NCBI GenBank assembly: GCA_965220075.1
Contig: OZ244806.1
Location: forward strand, 186,001 to 250,000
Length of the DNA stretch: 64,000 bases
Direction of reading: 5' to 3'
DNA from: G965220075 sp965220075
GTDB lineage: Bacteria > Chloroflexota > UBA11872
The position numbers were made by a program, and so were the translations under genes. Below, piece by piece: positions 26,820 through 35,534 of this stretch. Position 1 is the stretch's first letter, and each line of letters begins with the position of its first letter. Under the pieces are notes generated by a model. The model searched no databases, was not told the origin of the DNA, and saw nothing but the letters and a program-made list of their open reading frames with translations.

Positions 26820-27824
26820 ATGCCGCACGCGCATCCCCGTCACCGCATTCTGATCACCGACTGCGTCTGGCCCAGCACCGAGCCGGAGCGACGCATCCTG
26901 GCGGAATTGGATGCCGAGGTGGTGGAGGCCGAATCCGGCCAGGAGGCGCTGCTGGTCGAGCTGGCGCGCGACGCGACCGCGATCATGACATGTTTCGCGA
27001 AGGTGACGGCGGCCGTGATCCACGCCTCGCCGCGCTTGGGGGTGGTGGCGCGCTACGGGGTCGGGGTGGACAACATCGACGTTGACGCCTGCACGGAGAT
27101 CGGGGTGCCCGTTACCTACGTGCCGGACTACGCCATCGAGGAAGTCGCGGATCACGCCCTGGCGCTGATGATGGCGCTGGCGCGCAAGGTGGTCGCACTG
27201 GACCGCGAGGTGAAACGAGGCGTCTGGAGCACGTCCCCGGCTCGGCCCATCCACCGGCAGCGCGGCCGCACGCTGGGAATACTCGGTTACGGGCGCATCG
27301 GCCGGGCGCTTGCCCTACGCGCGGCCCCGCTCGGATACCGCATTCTCGTGGCCGACCCCTTCATCGGACCCGAGCGGGTCGCGGACGTGGGTGCGACCCT
27401 GGTGGACAAGGATCAGCTGATCGCAGAGTCCGACGTCATCTCCGTGCATGCGCCGCTCACGCCGCAAACCCGGCATCTGGTCGGCGAGGCGGAGTTGCGC
27501 GCGATGAAACCCACCGCCTTTCTGATCAACTCCGCGCGAGGACCGTTGATCGACGAGTACGCCCTGGCGCGCGCTCTGCGGGAGGGATGGATTGCGGGCG
27601 CGGGCATAGACGTCCTGGAGACCGAGCCGCCAGCGGCCGATCACCCGCTGGTGGGGCTCGAGAACGCCGTGGTTACCCCACACGCCGCCTTCCTTTCGGA
27701 GGAATCGGTGCTGGAGCTGGAGCAGCGGACGGCGCGGTCGGTTGTGCGCGTGCTACAGGGCAAGATGCCGGAGCACGTCTGGAATCGCGAGGTGCTGGAG
27801 CGCGCCGGCCTCACGTCCGACTGA
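26820..27824 (+). CDS. D-2-hydroxyacid dehydrogenase, CtBP/SerA-like
   Basis: 334 aa. NAD-binding GILGYGRIGRALALRA, then the three catalytic residues: Arg in NSARGPLIDE, Glu in DVLETEPP, and His in VVTPHAAFLSEES. The N-terminal catalytic-domain signature VARYGVGVDNIDVDACTEIGVPVTYVPDYAIEEVADH is that of the CtBP-like branch. It lacks the ACT domain of full phosphoglycerate dehydrogenase, so serine synthesis is not implied. ATG 26820 is chosen; the upstream frame overlaps the divergent GH15 start. Confidence 0.9.
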   Translation: MPHAHPRHRILITDCVWPSTEPERRILAELDAEVVEAESGQEALLVELARDATAIMTCFAKVTAAVIHASPRLGVVARYGVGVDNIDVDACTEIGVPVTYVPDYAIEEVADHALALMMALARKVVALDREVKRGVWSTSPARPIHRQRGRTLGILGYGRIGRALALRAAPLGYRILVADPFIGPERVADVGATLVDKDQLIAESDVISVHAPLTPQTRHLVGEAELRAMKPTAFLINSARGPLIDEYALARALREGWIAGAGIDVLETEPPAADHPLVGLENAVVTPHAAFLSEESVLELEQRTARSVVRVLQGKMPEHVWNREVLERAGLTSD

Positions 27825-28036
27825 TCGGGTTCGGGCGACGAGCCGAGCGCAGGAACGCCGGTCCGTACTGGATGGGGGCCGGAATCCGGGCGGGCTTTCC
27901 GCCGGCGTGACCGAGGGGAGAGGAAGTAAGCGGCGGCCTGTCTCCAACTCGATCACGTAATATTTGGTGAGAAATGTGACAGAGCGGCCGGGCTGGGATT
28001 AAGCCGGCCGGCCGCCAGTTGGCTCGGAAGACGCGC

Positions 28037-28531
28037 ATGGGCTGGTTCGTGTTTCCCATTGCAGCCGGCACGGGGCTGGCGCTGATCGTGATCGGCGCGC
28101 AGCCGCTGGCTTCACGCGTGCTGCGCCGATCGCCGTCGGCGCGCCTCACCAACGGCGCGCGTTTCGTGGCCGCGGCAGGCTGGCTGGTGGGCGCGGCCAA
28201 CGCCATTTCGCTGCCCGGCGATGAGATATTTGCAAGCACGGGCGCTACCGCCGCGCTGGCGGCGGCGCTCTTCGTGCTCGGCGCCGCCGCGCTGGCGTCC
28301 TCTGTAATCCGTCCCGTCTTTGGAGGCCACGTCACCCGCCTGGTTCGGCTGCTGGCGCGCTACTCGCCCGAGCTGGGCTTCGTGTTCGTGGCTATCGCGC
28401 TCGGTCTGAGCCGGCCCACGATGCAAGTATTGATAGCCGTGGGGGCGATTGCCGCCGCGGCGGCGGCTACCGCGTACATCGTTGCCGCGGCGCCGCTAAT
28501 CTACCGCCGCGCGCCCATCGGCCGCGACTGA
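28037..28531 (+). CDS. Hypothetical membrane protein
   Basis: 164 aa, four or five hydrophobic segments (FVFPIAAGTGLALIVIGAQPL, FVAAAGWLVGAANAISL, AALAAALFVLGAAALASSVI, LGFVFVAIALGLS, MQVLIAVGAIAAAAAATAYIVAAAPLIY). The ATG at 28037 has GGAAG nine bases upstream; an in-frame TTG at 28019 is the alternative. No family is recognised. It lies between the dehydrogenase and the convergent GT4 gene. Confidence 0.65.
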   Translation: MGWFVFPIAAGTGLALIVIGAQPLASRVLRRSPSARLTNGARFVAAAGWLVGAANAISLPGDEIFASTGATAALAAALFVLGAAALASSVIRPVFGGHVTRLVRLLARYSPELGFVFVAIALGLSRPTMQVLIAVGAIAAAAAATAYIVAAAPLIYRRAPIGRD

Positions 28532-28567
28532 CGAGCGACCGCTGGCAGACCGGCGCTCTACCAGCGT

Positions 28568-29779
28568 TCAAGACGCCGCGGCCGTGATGCCGGCGTAGAC
28601 TTCCAGCGTCGCCGCGGCCACTCGCTCCCAGGTGAAGGCGGCCTCGGCGCGCGCACGGGCGCTAGCGCCCCAGCGGCGCAGGCGGCCCAGGTTCGACAAG
28701 GCTTCGTGCAGACCCCAGGCGATGTCGGCGGGGTCGTGGCCGTTGACGTGCAGGCCGGACTGATCGGGGCCGGCCGGAACGATCTGCTCGCGCAATCCCA
28801 CCACGCCGCGGGCGCCCACCACGGCCGGTCGGCCGCAGGCCATCGCTTCCACCCCCACGATGCCGAAGGGCTCGTAGGTGGAGGGCAGCACCGCCACGTC
28901 GCCGGCCAGGTAGTGCGCGATGCGCTCGCCCTCGCTCACGAACTCCGTGCGCAGGATGACCGTGTCCGCAACGCCGGCGGCCGCGAGCGTTTCGCGCACG
29001 GCCCCCTCCAGCTCGCCGCTGCCCAGCACGATCAGTCGCGCGGCGGGGCTGCGCGCCGCCACCGCCGGCCAGGCCTGCGCCAGCTGCAAGACGCCCTTTA
29101 CGGCCGTCAACCTGCCGATGAACAGGGCCACCGGAGCGCCTTCATCCAGGCCGTAGCGCGCCCGTACGGCCTCTCGCCCCGGGGAGTCGGGCGCGTACGT
29201 GCGCGTGTCCACGCCATTCCAAATCGCGTGGACGCGCGAGCGCGTCCACCCGTGCGCGATCAGGTCGGCGCGCATGGCATTGCTCACGGTGATCACGGCG
29301 TCGGCCTGCCGCCCCACGGCCTCTTCCCAGTGCAGCACGACGGGAGAGGGCGACTGCGCCTGGCGACCCCACTCGGTGCTGTGCACGTGGAACGCGAGCC
29401 GCCCGCGCAGCCGATCGCGCAGGATCAGCGCGGCCGGCGCCGCCAGCCAATCGTGCACTGCGACCACATCGAAGGGCGCCGCGTCGTCCGCGCGGCGCAG
29501 CGCGTCCGCCCAGAGCAGATTGGTGGCGTAGAGTTCCCCGAAGAAAGGCCCCCAGCCGGTTGCCTGGGCATCGAATACATGCGGGTAGGTCGGCGAGAGG
29601 TCGAGGGGGGTCGTCCAGTGAACACCCTGCGATTGCGGCGCAGCGTGTCCCCGAAAGGCGGCGAAGACCTGCACGTCGTGCCCGGCCGCGCGCAGCGCGG
29701 GAACCAGCGCGCCGGCGTAGGTACCGAGGCCGCCAACCACGTGCGGGGGGTACTCCCAGGTAATCATCGCGATGCGCAT
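28568..29779 (-). CDS. Family 4 glycosyltransferase, glycogen-synthase-like
   Basis: 403 aa GT-B fold retaining glycosyltransferase. The N-terminus MRIAMITWEYPPHVVGGLGTYAGALVPALRAAGH is the acceptor-loop signature of glycogen synthase-like GT4 enzymes. Later motifs are FIGRLTAVKGVLQLAQAW and STYEPFGIVGVEAMACGRPAVV containing the E-x7-E. Donor and acceptor are unknown, but the neighbouring GH57 (29924) and second GT4 (31178) genes on the same strand suggest alpha-glucan synthesis or remodelling. ATG 29779 is the family start; an upstream extension to 29851 is not conserved. Confidence 0.88.
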   Translation of the reverse strand: MRIAMITWEYPPHVVGGLGTYAGALVPALRAAGHDVQVFAAFRGHAAPQSQGVHWTTPLDLSPTYPHVFDAQATGWGPFFGELYATNLLWADALRRADDAAPFDVVAVHDWLAAPAALILRDRLRGRLAFHVHSTEWGRQAQSPSPVVLHWEEAVGRQADAVITVSNAMRADLIAHGWTRSRVHAIWNGVDTRTYAPDSPGREAVRARYGLDEGAPVALFIGRLTAVKGVLQLAQAWPAVAARSPAARLIVLGSGELEGAVRETLAAAGVADTVILRTEFVSEGERIAHYLAGDVAVLPSTYEPFGIVGVEAMACGRPAVVGARGVVGLREQIVPAGPDQSGLHVNGHDPADIAWGLHEALSNLGRLRRWGASARARAEAAFTWERVAAATLEVYAGITAAAS

Positions 29780-29923
29780 GGGGCCGCTCCGCCTAGCTCC
29801 GCGCCGGCGCGCAGCGGCAGGGACGATCGCGGGCTGAGATCGCGGCGGCAACCCTGGAACGATCCCGCCGCACCCATTTCGGGATAACGACCGCGTGCGC
29901 CCACCGTCCTAAGCGGCAGCGCA

Positions 29924-31126
29924 TCAGGCGATGGCGTTGATGAAGTTCACGTAAACGCGTTGATGCTCCCAGAGGAGACGCTCGGCGCCCAGCCGCATCC
30001 ACTCTTGCGGGGTGAAATAGGCGGAAACGTCGGCCTCCGATCCCTCGTGCCCGACCCATTGCAGCCAGTGCAGGTTGTCGGATTGCATGAGCCAGTAGGA
30101 CAGCTCGATCAGGTCGTCGTTCCCGGTCAGCCGCGCCGTGTCGTAGGCGACGGACATGAGGCGGAAGACCGCGCGCTGGGCGTCGTTGCCGATGAAGAAC
30201 TCCTGCCCGCCGTGGATGCCCGCCCAGGTGGCGGGAAACGGCGTGAGCGGCAGGTCGTGGGTGCGCGCGGCCAGCCGCGACGCGGCCGCGCCGGGGGTGA
30301 GACAAGTGATTCCGCGCTTGTGCAACTCGGCCGGCAGCGCTTCGAGAAACTGGAATATGCCGGTGTCCACCGAGTGGTGCTCTCCAAAGGTCTCGAAGTC
30401 CCACGCGACCAGCACGAATTCGCCGGGCGCGGCCTTTATCCAGTCGGCGTAGGTATCGGCCGTCAGCGGCCAGCGGCTCCACGAGCGGTCCGAGAATCGA
30501 TAGCCCACGTCGTCGCTGAGATCGAAGTGGCGCGGCAGGATCTTGAGCGCGCGCCCATCGAAGTCGTAGAGATGCGTGGAGGCGCGCCAGTCCATCACCC
30601 AGGGCCTTCCGTCGATGAACGTGGCCTGGAAGCCGGCCTTGTCGAGAGCTCGATAAATGTCGGAGGACATGAGCATTTCGGTGGTGTCGGCGGTCTCCGG
30701 CAGGTGGCCGAAGATCGCCTGCGCCCCCGCGCGGGCTTTCTGCATCTGCCGCACGAAGAGGGGCAGATCGAGCAGCATCGAGACGGCGTGATAGGGCTCC
30801 ACGGCGACCAGCTCGCAGTTCGGGTGCGCCGCCATGGCCTTGACGTCATCCAGCAGGTCGGGCGCCCACTGCTCGAACTGCGGCAGCGTGGAGAGCGGCA
30901 CCCCGAAACCCAAGGCCAGTCCCTGATCCAGCAGGCCGCGCCAGACGCGGGTGGCCGGGCGGTAGCACCAGCGCGCGACCTTCTCGAAGTAGAACTTGTT
31001 CAATTCGTGGTCGAAAATCAGCGCCTCGAGCTCCTCAGCGGGGGCGCCGCGCGGCAGCGGACGCGCCGGCAGCCGCACCCGGCGCGGTTGGTGGACGAGC
31101 GCGTAGATAACGAGGTGATCGGCCAC
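29924..31126 (-). CDS. Glycoside hydrolase family 57 alpha-amylase-like
   Basis: 400 aa, GTG start. Motif 1 (usually HxHQP) is ALVHQP, with the first His replaced. Motif 4 is WDFETFGEHHSVDTGIFQFLEALP, the hallmark of GH57 alpha-amylase-like proteins with its Asp acid/base. Motif 5 region GIHGGQEFFIGNDAQRAVFRLM and the C-terminal helical part ending LGAERLLWEHQRVYVNFINAI are also typical. No signal peptide, so cytoplasmic. It sits between two GT4 genes on the same strand, suggesting a shared alpha-glucan pathway. The altered motif 1 means activity should not be assumed. Confidence 0.88.
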   Translation of the reverse strand: MADHLVIYALVHQPRRVRLPARPLPRGAPAEELEALIFDHELNKFYFEKVARWCYRPATRVWRGLLDQGLALGFGVPLSTLPQFEQWAPDLLDDVKAMAAHPNCELVAVEPYHAVSMLLDLPLFVRQMQKARAGAQAIFGHLPETADTTEMLMSSDIYRALDKAGFQATFIDGRPWVMDWRASTHLYDFDGRALKILPRHFDLSDDVGYRFSDRSWSRWPLTADTYADWIKAAPGEFVLVAWDFETFGEHHSVDTGIFQFLEALPAELHKRGITCLTPGAAASRLAARTHDLPLTPFPATWAGIHGGQEFFIGNDAQRAVFRLMSVAYDTARLTGNDDLIELSYWLMQSDNLHWLQWVGHEGSEADVSAYFTPQEWMRLGAERLLWEHQRVYVNFINAIA

Positions 31127-31177
31127 TAGGTGGGGGCTCCCGTGCGACTGGACGGCTGCCGGGGCGCAGGCGTGATC

Positions 31178-32476
31178 CTACCCGACGCTCACGCCCTGCC
31201 GGTCAGCCAAGATACCCAGCTTGGCGGCGAAGAGGGGGATGATCGAATCCCAGGTGTACCAGCGAGCCGACTGGCGCGCGTTCTCTCTAATGGCGGCCGC
31301 CAGCTCGCGGTCGTCGGCGAGCATGAGAGCGAAGCTGACGATCTCATCCGCGTCCGCAACGTCGTCCAACGCCACGCAGTTCTTCAGCGGCACCGCGTAG
31401 TCCTCGCCGGTGGCGCCGACGTAGGCGATCCCGCCGGCGGCCATCGCTTCCAGGCCGACCAGGCCGAACGGCTCGTAGCCGCTATTGGCCAGCACGCCAT
31501 CGGCGGCGGCGTAGAGCGCGGGCAGCACCTCGTCCGGCACGAAGAACTTCAGATTCAGGATGGCGGCGTCCCGGTCGGCCGCGCCCAGCGCCGCCGCCAC
31601 GCCCGCGACGCTGCGGTCGTCCGTCCAGACGTCGTAAGGGACCAGGTTGCGCCAGCTCATATGACCAAAGACTTCCGCACCGTGCCGGTCGTAGTCGCCG
31701 CCCTTCATGACCAGGCGGGCGTTGTGGCCGCGCTCGCGCAGCCGATGGACGGCTTCCACGGCGGCGAGCCAGCCTTTGTTGGGGTCCATGCGCGCGATCT
31801 TGAGGAACCACAGGTCGGCGCCTAGCGCGGCTCGCAGCGCCGCCAGCTCTTCCGGCCGGCCGGGAGTCAGCAGCTCGGTGGGGATGCCATTTGGCACCAC
31901 GATAGGGTTCAAGCCGCGCGCCCACATCTGGTGCTTGACGTAGCGCGAGACGGCCGCGAAGTCGGTCACGTAGCCCAAACGCTCCCAATTGACCCGCTCG
32001 AACGAAACGTCGTTGTTGGCGTTCCAGAGCAGCACGGCGTGGCCCCGTAGCCCGTGGAAGTGGAGGGAGTCGCTCAGCCGCGACAGCGCGTCGGCGGTTT
32101 GCCATTCTTCGGCTATGACCGCCACGCGCCGTCCGGCCGCGACGGCCGGCTGCACGATCTCAGCGGTGACGAAAGCGGGTACTGAATCCTGATAGTCGTT
32201 GACCTTGGCAATCTCGGCCTCGTACACGCCGGCGCGGTGATGGGCGCTGATCCACTGGCTCCACCGGTAGAGGCGCAGGCACCCGCCTTCGCGCTCCTCC
32301 ACGCCGGGCAGATCGGGATCGCCAACGAATATCAGGTGAGTGCGGAAACCGCGGCGCGCCAGCGCGCGTGTGAACTGCGCGACGCGCACACCCAGGCCGC
32401 CCGCCTGAGCGTAGGGCTGGTCCGGCCCCTCGAAAGACAGAAAGACTATCTCGAGGTTCGCAGGCGTGAAGCGCAC
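31178..32476 (-). CDS. Family 4 glycosyltransferase, glycogen-synthase-like
   Basis: 432 aa, GTG start. It begins LEIVFLSFEGPDQPYAQAGGLGVRVAQFTRALARRGFRTHLIFVG, matching the glycogen-synthase-like acceptor loop. The donor-binding half has FLKIARMDPNKGWLAAVEAV and NSGYEPFGLVGLEAMAAGGIAYVGATGEDYAVPL with E-x7-E. It is more distant from classical GlgA than the gene at 28568. Gap to the GH57 start is 51 bp, same strand, so co-transcription is likely. Confidence 0.87.
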   Translation of the reverse strand: MRFTPANLEIVFLSFEGPDQPYAQAGGLGVRVAQFTRALARRGFRTHLIFVGDPDLPGVEEREGGCLRLYRWSQWISAHHRAGVYEAEIAKVNDYQDSVPAFVTAEIVQPAVAAGRRVAVIAEEWQTADALSRLSDSLHFHGLRGHAVLLWNANNDVSFERVNWERLGYVTDFAAVSRYVKHQMWARGLNPIVVPNGIPTELLTPGRPEELAALRAALGADLWFLKIARMDPNKGWLAAVEAVHRLRERGHNARLVMKGGDYDRHGAEVFGHMSWRNLVPYDVWTDDRSVAGVAAALGAADRDAAILNLKFFVPDEVLPALYAAADGVLANSGYEPFGLVGLEAMAAGGIAYVGATGEDYAVPLKNCVALDDVADADEIVSFALMLADDRELAAAIRENARQSARWYTWDSIIPLFAAKLGILADRQGVSVG

Positions 32477-32744
32477 TGCTATGTCGCTCGCTTTGCAGAG
32501 GACGGCGCCGCGCGACGCCGCGCGGCTGGAGTCGGGTACGCTCGCGGCGCGCCGCGCTGGCCACCATCATAACGGCGCTGACCGCCTTGCAGCCGTGTAA
32601 TCGAAACCCTCGCTCTGCCGCCTATCTAGTTGACGCGAGCGCCATGCGCCCGGGCGGTTACGGACGCGAGCGGACGAGGAGACTCACGCGAGGCATGGCC
32701 CGCATGCGCTCGAGCTCCCCGCGGCCGGCGGCGGCCGTGTCCAC

Positions 32745-34430
32745 GTGTGTGTTCGACCCGACGGCGAGAAGCTCGGACGGGTTTCGGTGAAAGACGGCCG
32801 CGACTCCACGGCCGATCACGCCCAACAGGGTCTGGGCGGCGGTATCGCCGGCGCGGCGTCGATCATCGTGGTCTCGGTGGTGGCGAGCCGCCTGCTCGGA
32901 TTCGTGCGCCAGGCGGCCATCAACGACCAGTTCGGCGTCAGCTCCAGCGCGGACGCCTGGTTCGCGGCGTTTCGGATTCCCGACACGATCTTCATGCTTC
33001 TGGCCGGGGGCGCGCTGCTGTCCGCGCTAATCCCGGTCTTGACGGAGGTGCGGGCGCGAGAGGACCCGGCCGCCTTGCGCGCCTTCGTCCGCGGGGTGGC
33101 CGGCCTGGTGGGGCTATGCAGCGCGGTGGCGGCGGGCGCGGGCGTGCTGCTGGCGGGACCGCTGATGCGCGCTATCGCTCCCGGTTTCGACCAGCCCACC
33201 CTGGAGGCGGCCACGGACGCGGCGCGCTGGCTGATGCTCTCGCCGGTGCTGCTGGGTCTGAGCGCGGTGGCCAAGGGCGTTCTGCAGGCGCGCCGCCGCT
33301 TCTGGCCGCCGGCGCTGAGCCCCATCGTCTACAACCTCGCGATCATCTTCGGGGCGGTAGTTCTGGCCAAGACCTACGGCCTGTCGGGGCTGGTCTGGGG
33401 CACGCTGATCGGCGCCGGGCTGCATCTTGCGGTGCAGCTGCCGGCCCTGCGCCGTGCGATTCCTTCCTGGTTCGGGAAAGACGCCGCGGATAACAATCAC
33501 GCGGCGGGCGGACGCCTGCTCGTCTCGGCGCTCGGTCTGACCAACCCGGACGTGCGGCGTGTCATCCGCCTGATGCTGCCGCGCCTGGCGGGCGTGGCGG
33601 CGCTGCAGCTGAGCCTGGTTTACGTGAACATCCTGGCGTCGCTGCAGGGCGAGTCGGCCGTGGCGGCGCTCAACAATGCGTTTCTGATCCTGCTGCTGCC
33701 GTTGGGCGTGTTCGCGATGGCGCTGGGTGAGGCGGCGCTGCCGGAGCTCTCCGAGAGATGGGCGCGCAACGACCGCGCGACCTTTGCACGCCGCGTGAGC
33801 GGGGTGGGCCGTCACGTGCTCTTCCTAAACGTACCGGCGGCGGTGGCGCTGGCCCTGCTGGCAGAGCCGATCGTGGCGGTCTTGTTCCAGAGCGGCGCTT
33901 TCGATCAACGCGCCACCGAGCTGACCGCCGCGGCGCTGCGGCTCTACGCGGTGGGACTGGCGGGGCACGCCGCCGTGGAGGTGTTGATCCGCGGATTCTT
34001 CGCCATGCAGGACACGCGCACGCCGGTCGTGATCGGCGCGGCCAGCCTGGCGCTGCACATGCTGCTCTCCTGGCTGTTCGCGGGCTGGATCGGGCATGCC
34101 GGCATCGCCCTGGGGGTCTCCATCGGCGTGCTGATCGAAGCGCTCGTCATGGGGTATGTGCTGGCGCGCCGCGGCGGTTTGACCCTGGCGGGACAGGAGC
34201 TTCGATCAGCCGGGGTGGTTCTGGCCGCTGCTCTGGTGATGGGCCTGGTGCTTGCGAATCTGGTGCTGATGACGTGGTCGGGCGGCGGCCGGACGGCGAG
34301 CACCGCAGGGTTGCTGGTCGGCTATCTGGCCGCGGGTGCCGCCGCTTACGGCGCCGTAGCGCTGCTCTTGGGGAGTGGGGAGCTGGAAGAGCTGGTCGGC
34401 CGGGTTGCGGCGCGCTTGCGCGGCCGTTGA
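32745..34430 (+). CDS. murJ: Lipid II flippase MurJ (MviN)
   Basis: 561 aa polytopic membrane protein with 13-14 predicted helices. It moves lipid-linked peptidoglycan precursors across the membrane. Family features are SRLLGFVRQAAINDQFGVSSSADAWFAAFRIPDTIFMLLAGGALLSALIPVLTE at the N-terminus and SLVYVNILASLQGESAVAALNNAFLILLLPLGVFAMALGEAALPELSE in the middle. GTG start at 32745 is given; another in-frame GTG at 32787 is also possible and no strong ribosome binding site decides. Its 3' end overlaps the convergent methyltransferase gene by 85 bp. Confidence 0.93.
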   Translation: MCVRPDGEKLGRVSVKDGRDSTADHAQQGLGGGIAGAASIIVVSVVASRLLGFVRQAAINDQFGVSSSADAWFAAFRIPDTIFMLLAGGALLSALIPVLTEVRAREDPAALRAFVRGVAGLVGLCSAVAAGAGVLLAGPLMRAIAPGFDQPTLEAATDAARWLMLSPVLLGLSAVAKGVLQARRRFWPPALSPIVYNLAIIFGAVVLAKTYGLSGLVWGTLIGAGLHLAVQLPALRRAIPSWFGKDAADNNHAAGGRLLVSALGLTNPDVRRVIRLMLPRLAGVAALQLSLVYVNILASLQGESAVAALNNAFLILLLPLGVFAMALGEAALPELSERWARNDRATFARRVSGVGRHVLFLNVPAAVALALLAEPIVAVLFQSGAFDQRATELTAAALRLYAVGLAGHAAVEVLIRGFFAMQDTRTPVVIGAASLALHMLLSWLFAGWIGHAGIALGVSIGVLIEALVMGYVLARRGGLTLAGQELRSAGVVLAAALVMGLVLANLVLMTWSGGGRTASTAGLLVGYLAAGAAAYGAVALLLGSGELEELVGRVAARLRGR

Positions 34431-35368
34431 GGTACGCGCTGGGGCTGCCGAACCTTCGGCTGATATGGAGCAGGGTCGAAGTCCTCGAACTTCGTGTCGT
34501 CGAACGACGCAAAGCGCCGGGCCATCACCGCCAGCGCCTCGGGGTGGTTATCTATCAGCACGAAACGGCGCCCCAGGTGGTAGGCGGCCTCGCCCGAGGT
34601 CCCGCTGCCCGCGAAGAAGTCCAGCACGGTGTCCCCGGGCCGCGACGAGGCCTGCACTATGCGCTTGACGACACCCAGCGGTTTCTGGGTCGGGTAGCCG
34701 GTGCGTTCCTTGCCGTTGGTGGGCACGATGGTGTGCCACCAGGTGTCGGTGGGCAGCTTGCCGCGCGCGGCTTTTTCCGCGCCCACCAGGCCCGGGGCCA
34801 TGTAGGGGATGCGCTCCACCTCCTCCGTGCTGAAGAAGTAGTCCTTGGGATCGCGCACGTAGACCAGGATGTTGTCGTGCTTGGGCGGCCAGCGTCTCGA
34901 GGTGCGGCCGCCGTAGTCGTAGGCCCAGATCACCTCGTTCAAGAAGCAGTCGCGCCCGAAGATGTCGTCGAGCAGCAGCTTCACGTAGTGCGCCTCGCGG
35001 TAGTCCAGGTGTACGTAGACGGCGCCGCTGTGGGTGAGCAGCCGGCGGGCCTCGTCGAGCCGTGGCGCCAGGAACCCCAGATAGTCGTCGAACGCGTCGT
35101 CGAAGGCGCGGCGGGCCAGCTCGACTGTGCGGTACCGATGGCCCTGGAAGCCGGTTCGATCGCCCGCGGGATCGCGAAAAGTCCTGATCTGGGTCCGGGC
35201 CTGGGCGCGGCCGGTGTTGAAGGGCGGATCTATGTAGATGAGCTGGACTGATTCCGAGCGGAACCGCCGCAGGAGCGGCAGGTTGTCGCCCAAGTGAACG
35301 TAGTTCACCCCCGGGCGCCAAGAGGCGGGCTGGGCGCATGCGGGCGGTCCGTCCTGCGCGGCTTGCAT
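34346..35368 (-). CDS. Orphan beta-class DNA methyltransferase
   Basis: 340 aa. Motif IV comes first (LIYIDPPFNTG, residues 44-54) and the SAM-binding motif I late (TVLDFFAGSGTSGEAAYHLGRRFVLID, about 260-285), the order of beta-class amino-methyltransferases acting on adenine N6 or cytosine N4. Between them are VYVHLDYREAHYVKLLLDDIFG and a target-recognition region KHDNILVYVRDPKDYFF. TPTQKPLGVVKRI-like TGYPTQKPLGVVKRIVQASS is also present. No restriction gene is adjacent, so it is probably a solitary epigenetic enzyme or a relic. The low-complexity tail (RPTSSSSSPLPKSSATAP) is read from the antisense of murJ. Confidence 0.87.
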   Translation of the reverse strand: MQAAQDGPPACAQPASWRPGVNYVHLGDNLPLLRRFRSESVQLIYIDPPFNTGRAQARTQIRTFRDPAGDRTGFQGHRYRTVELARRAFDDAFDDYLGFLAPRLDEARRLLTHSGAVYVHLDYREAHYVKLLLDDIFGRDCFLNEVIWAYDYGGRTSRRWPPKHDNILVYVRDPKDYFFSTEEVERIPYMAPGLVGAEKAARGKLPTDTWWHTIVPTNGKERTGYPTQKPLGVVKRIVQASSRPGDTVLDFFAGSGTSGEAAYHLGRRFVLIDNHPEALAVMARRFASFDDTKFEDFDPAPYQPKVRQPQRVPQRPRKRAATRPTSSSSSPLPKSSATAP

Positions 35369-35534
35369 CAGCCTCCCCGCCGTCCTGCACCTGGCCGCAA
35401 TCACTGTACAGAACCGCGCGCGATCGGCCCCGGTGACCCGCCCGGAAGACGTTTGCATAACTCGATCAGGCTAAGGATGTCCGGGGATAACCCTGCGCGG
35501 TTTCAGGTTGGATGGGGCCTAGATTCCCGCGTGC

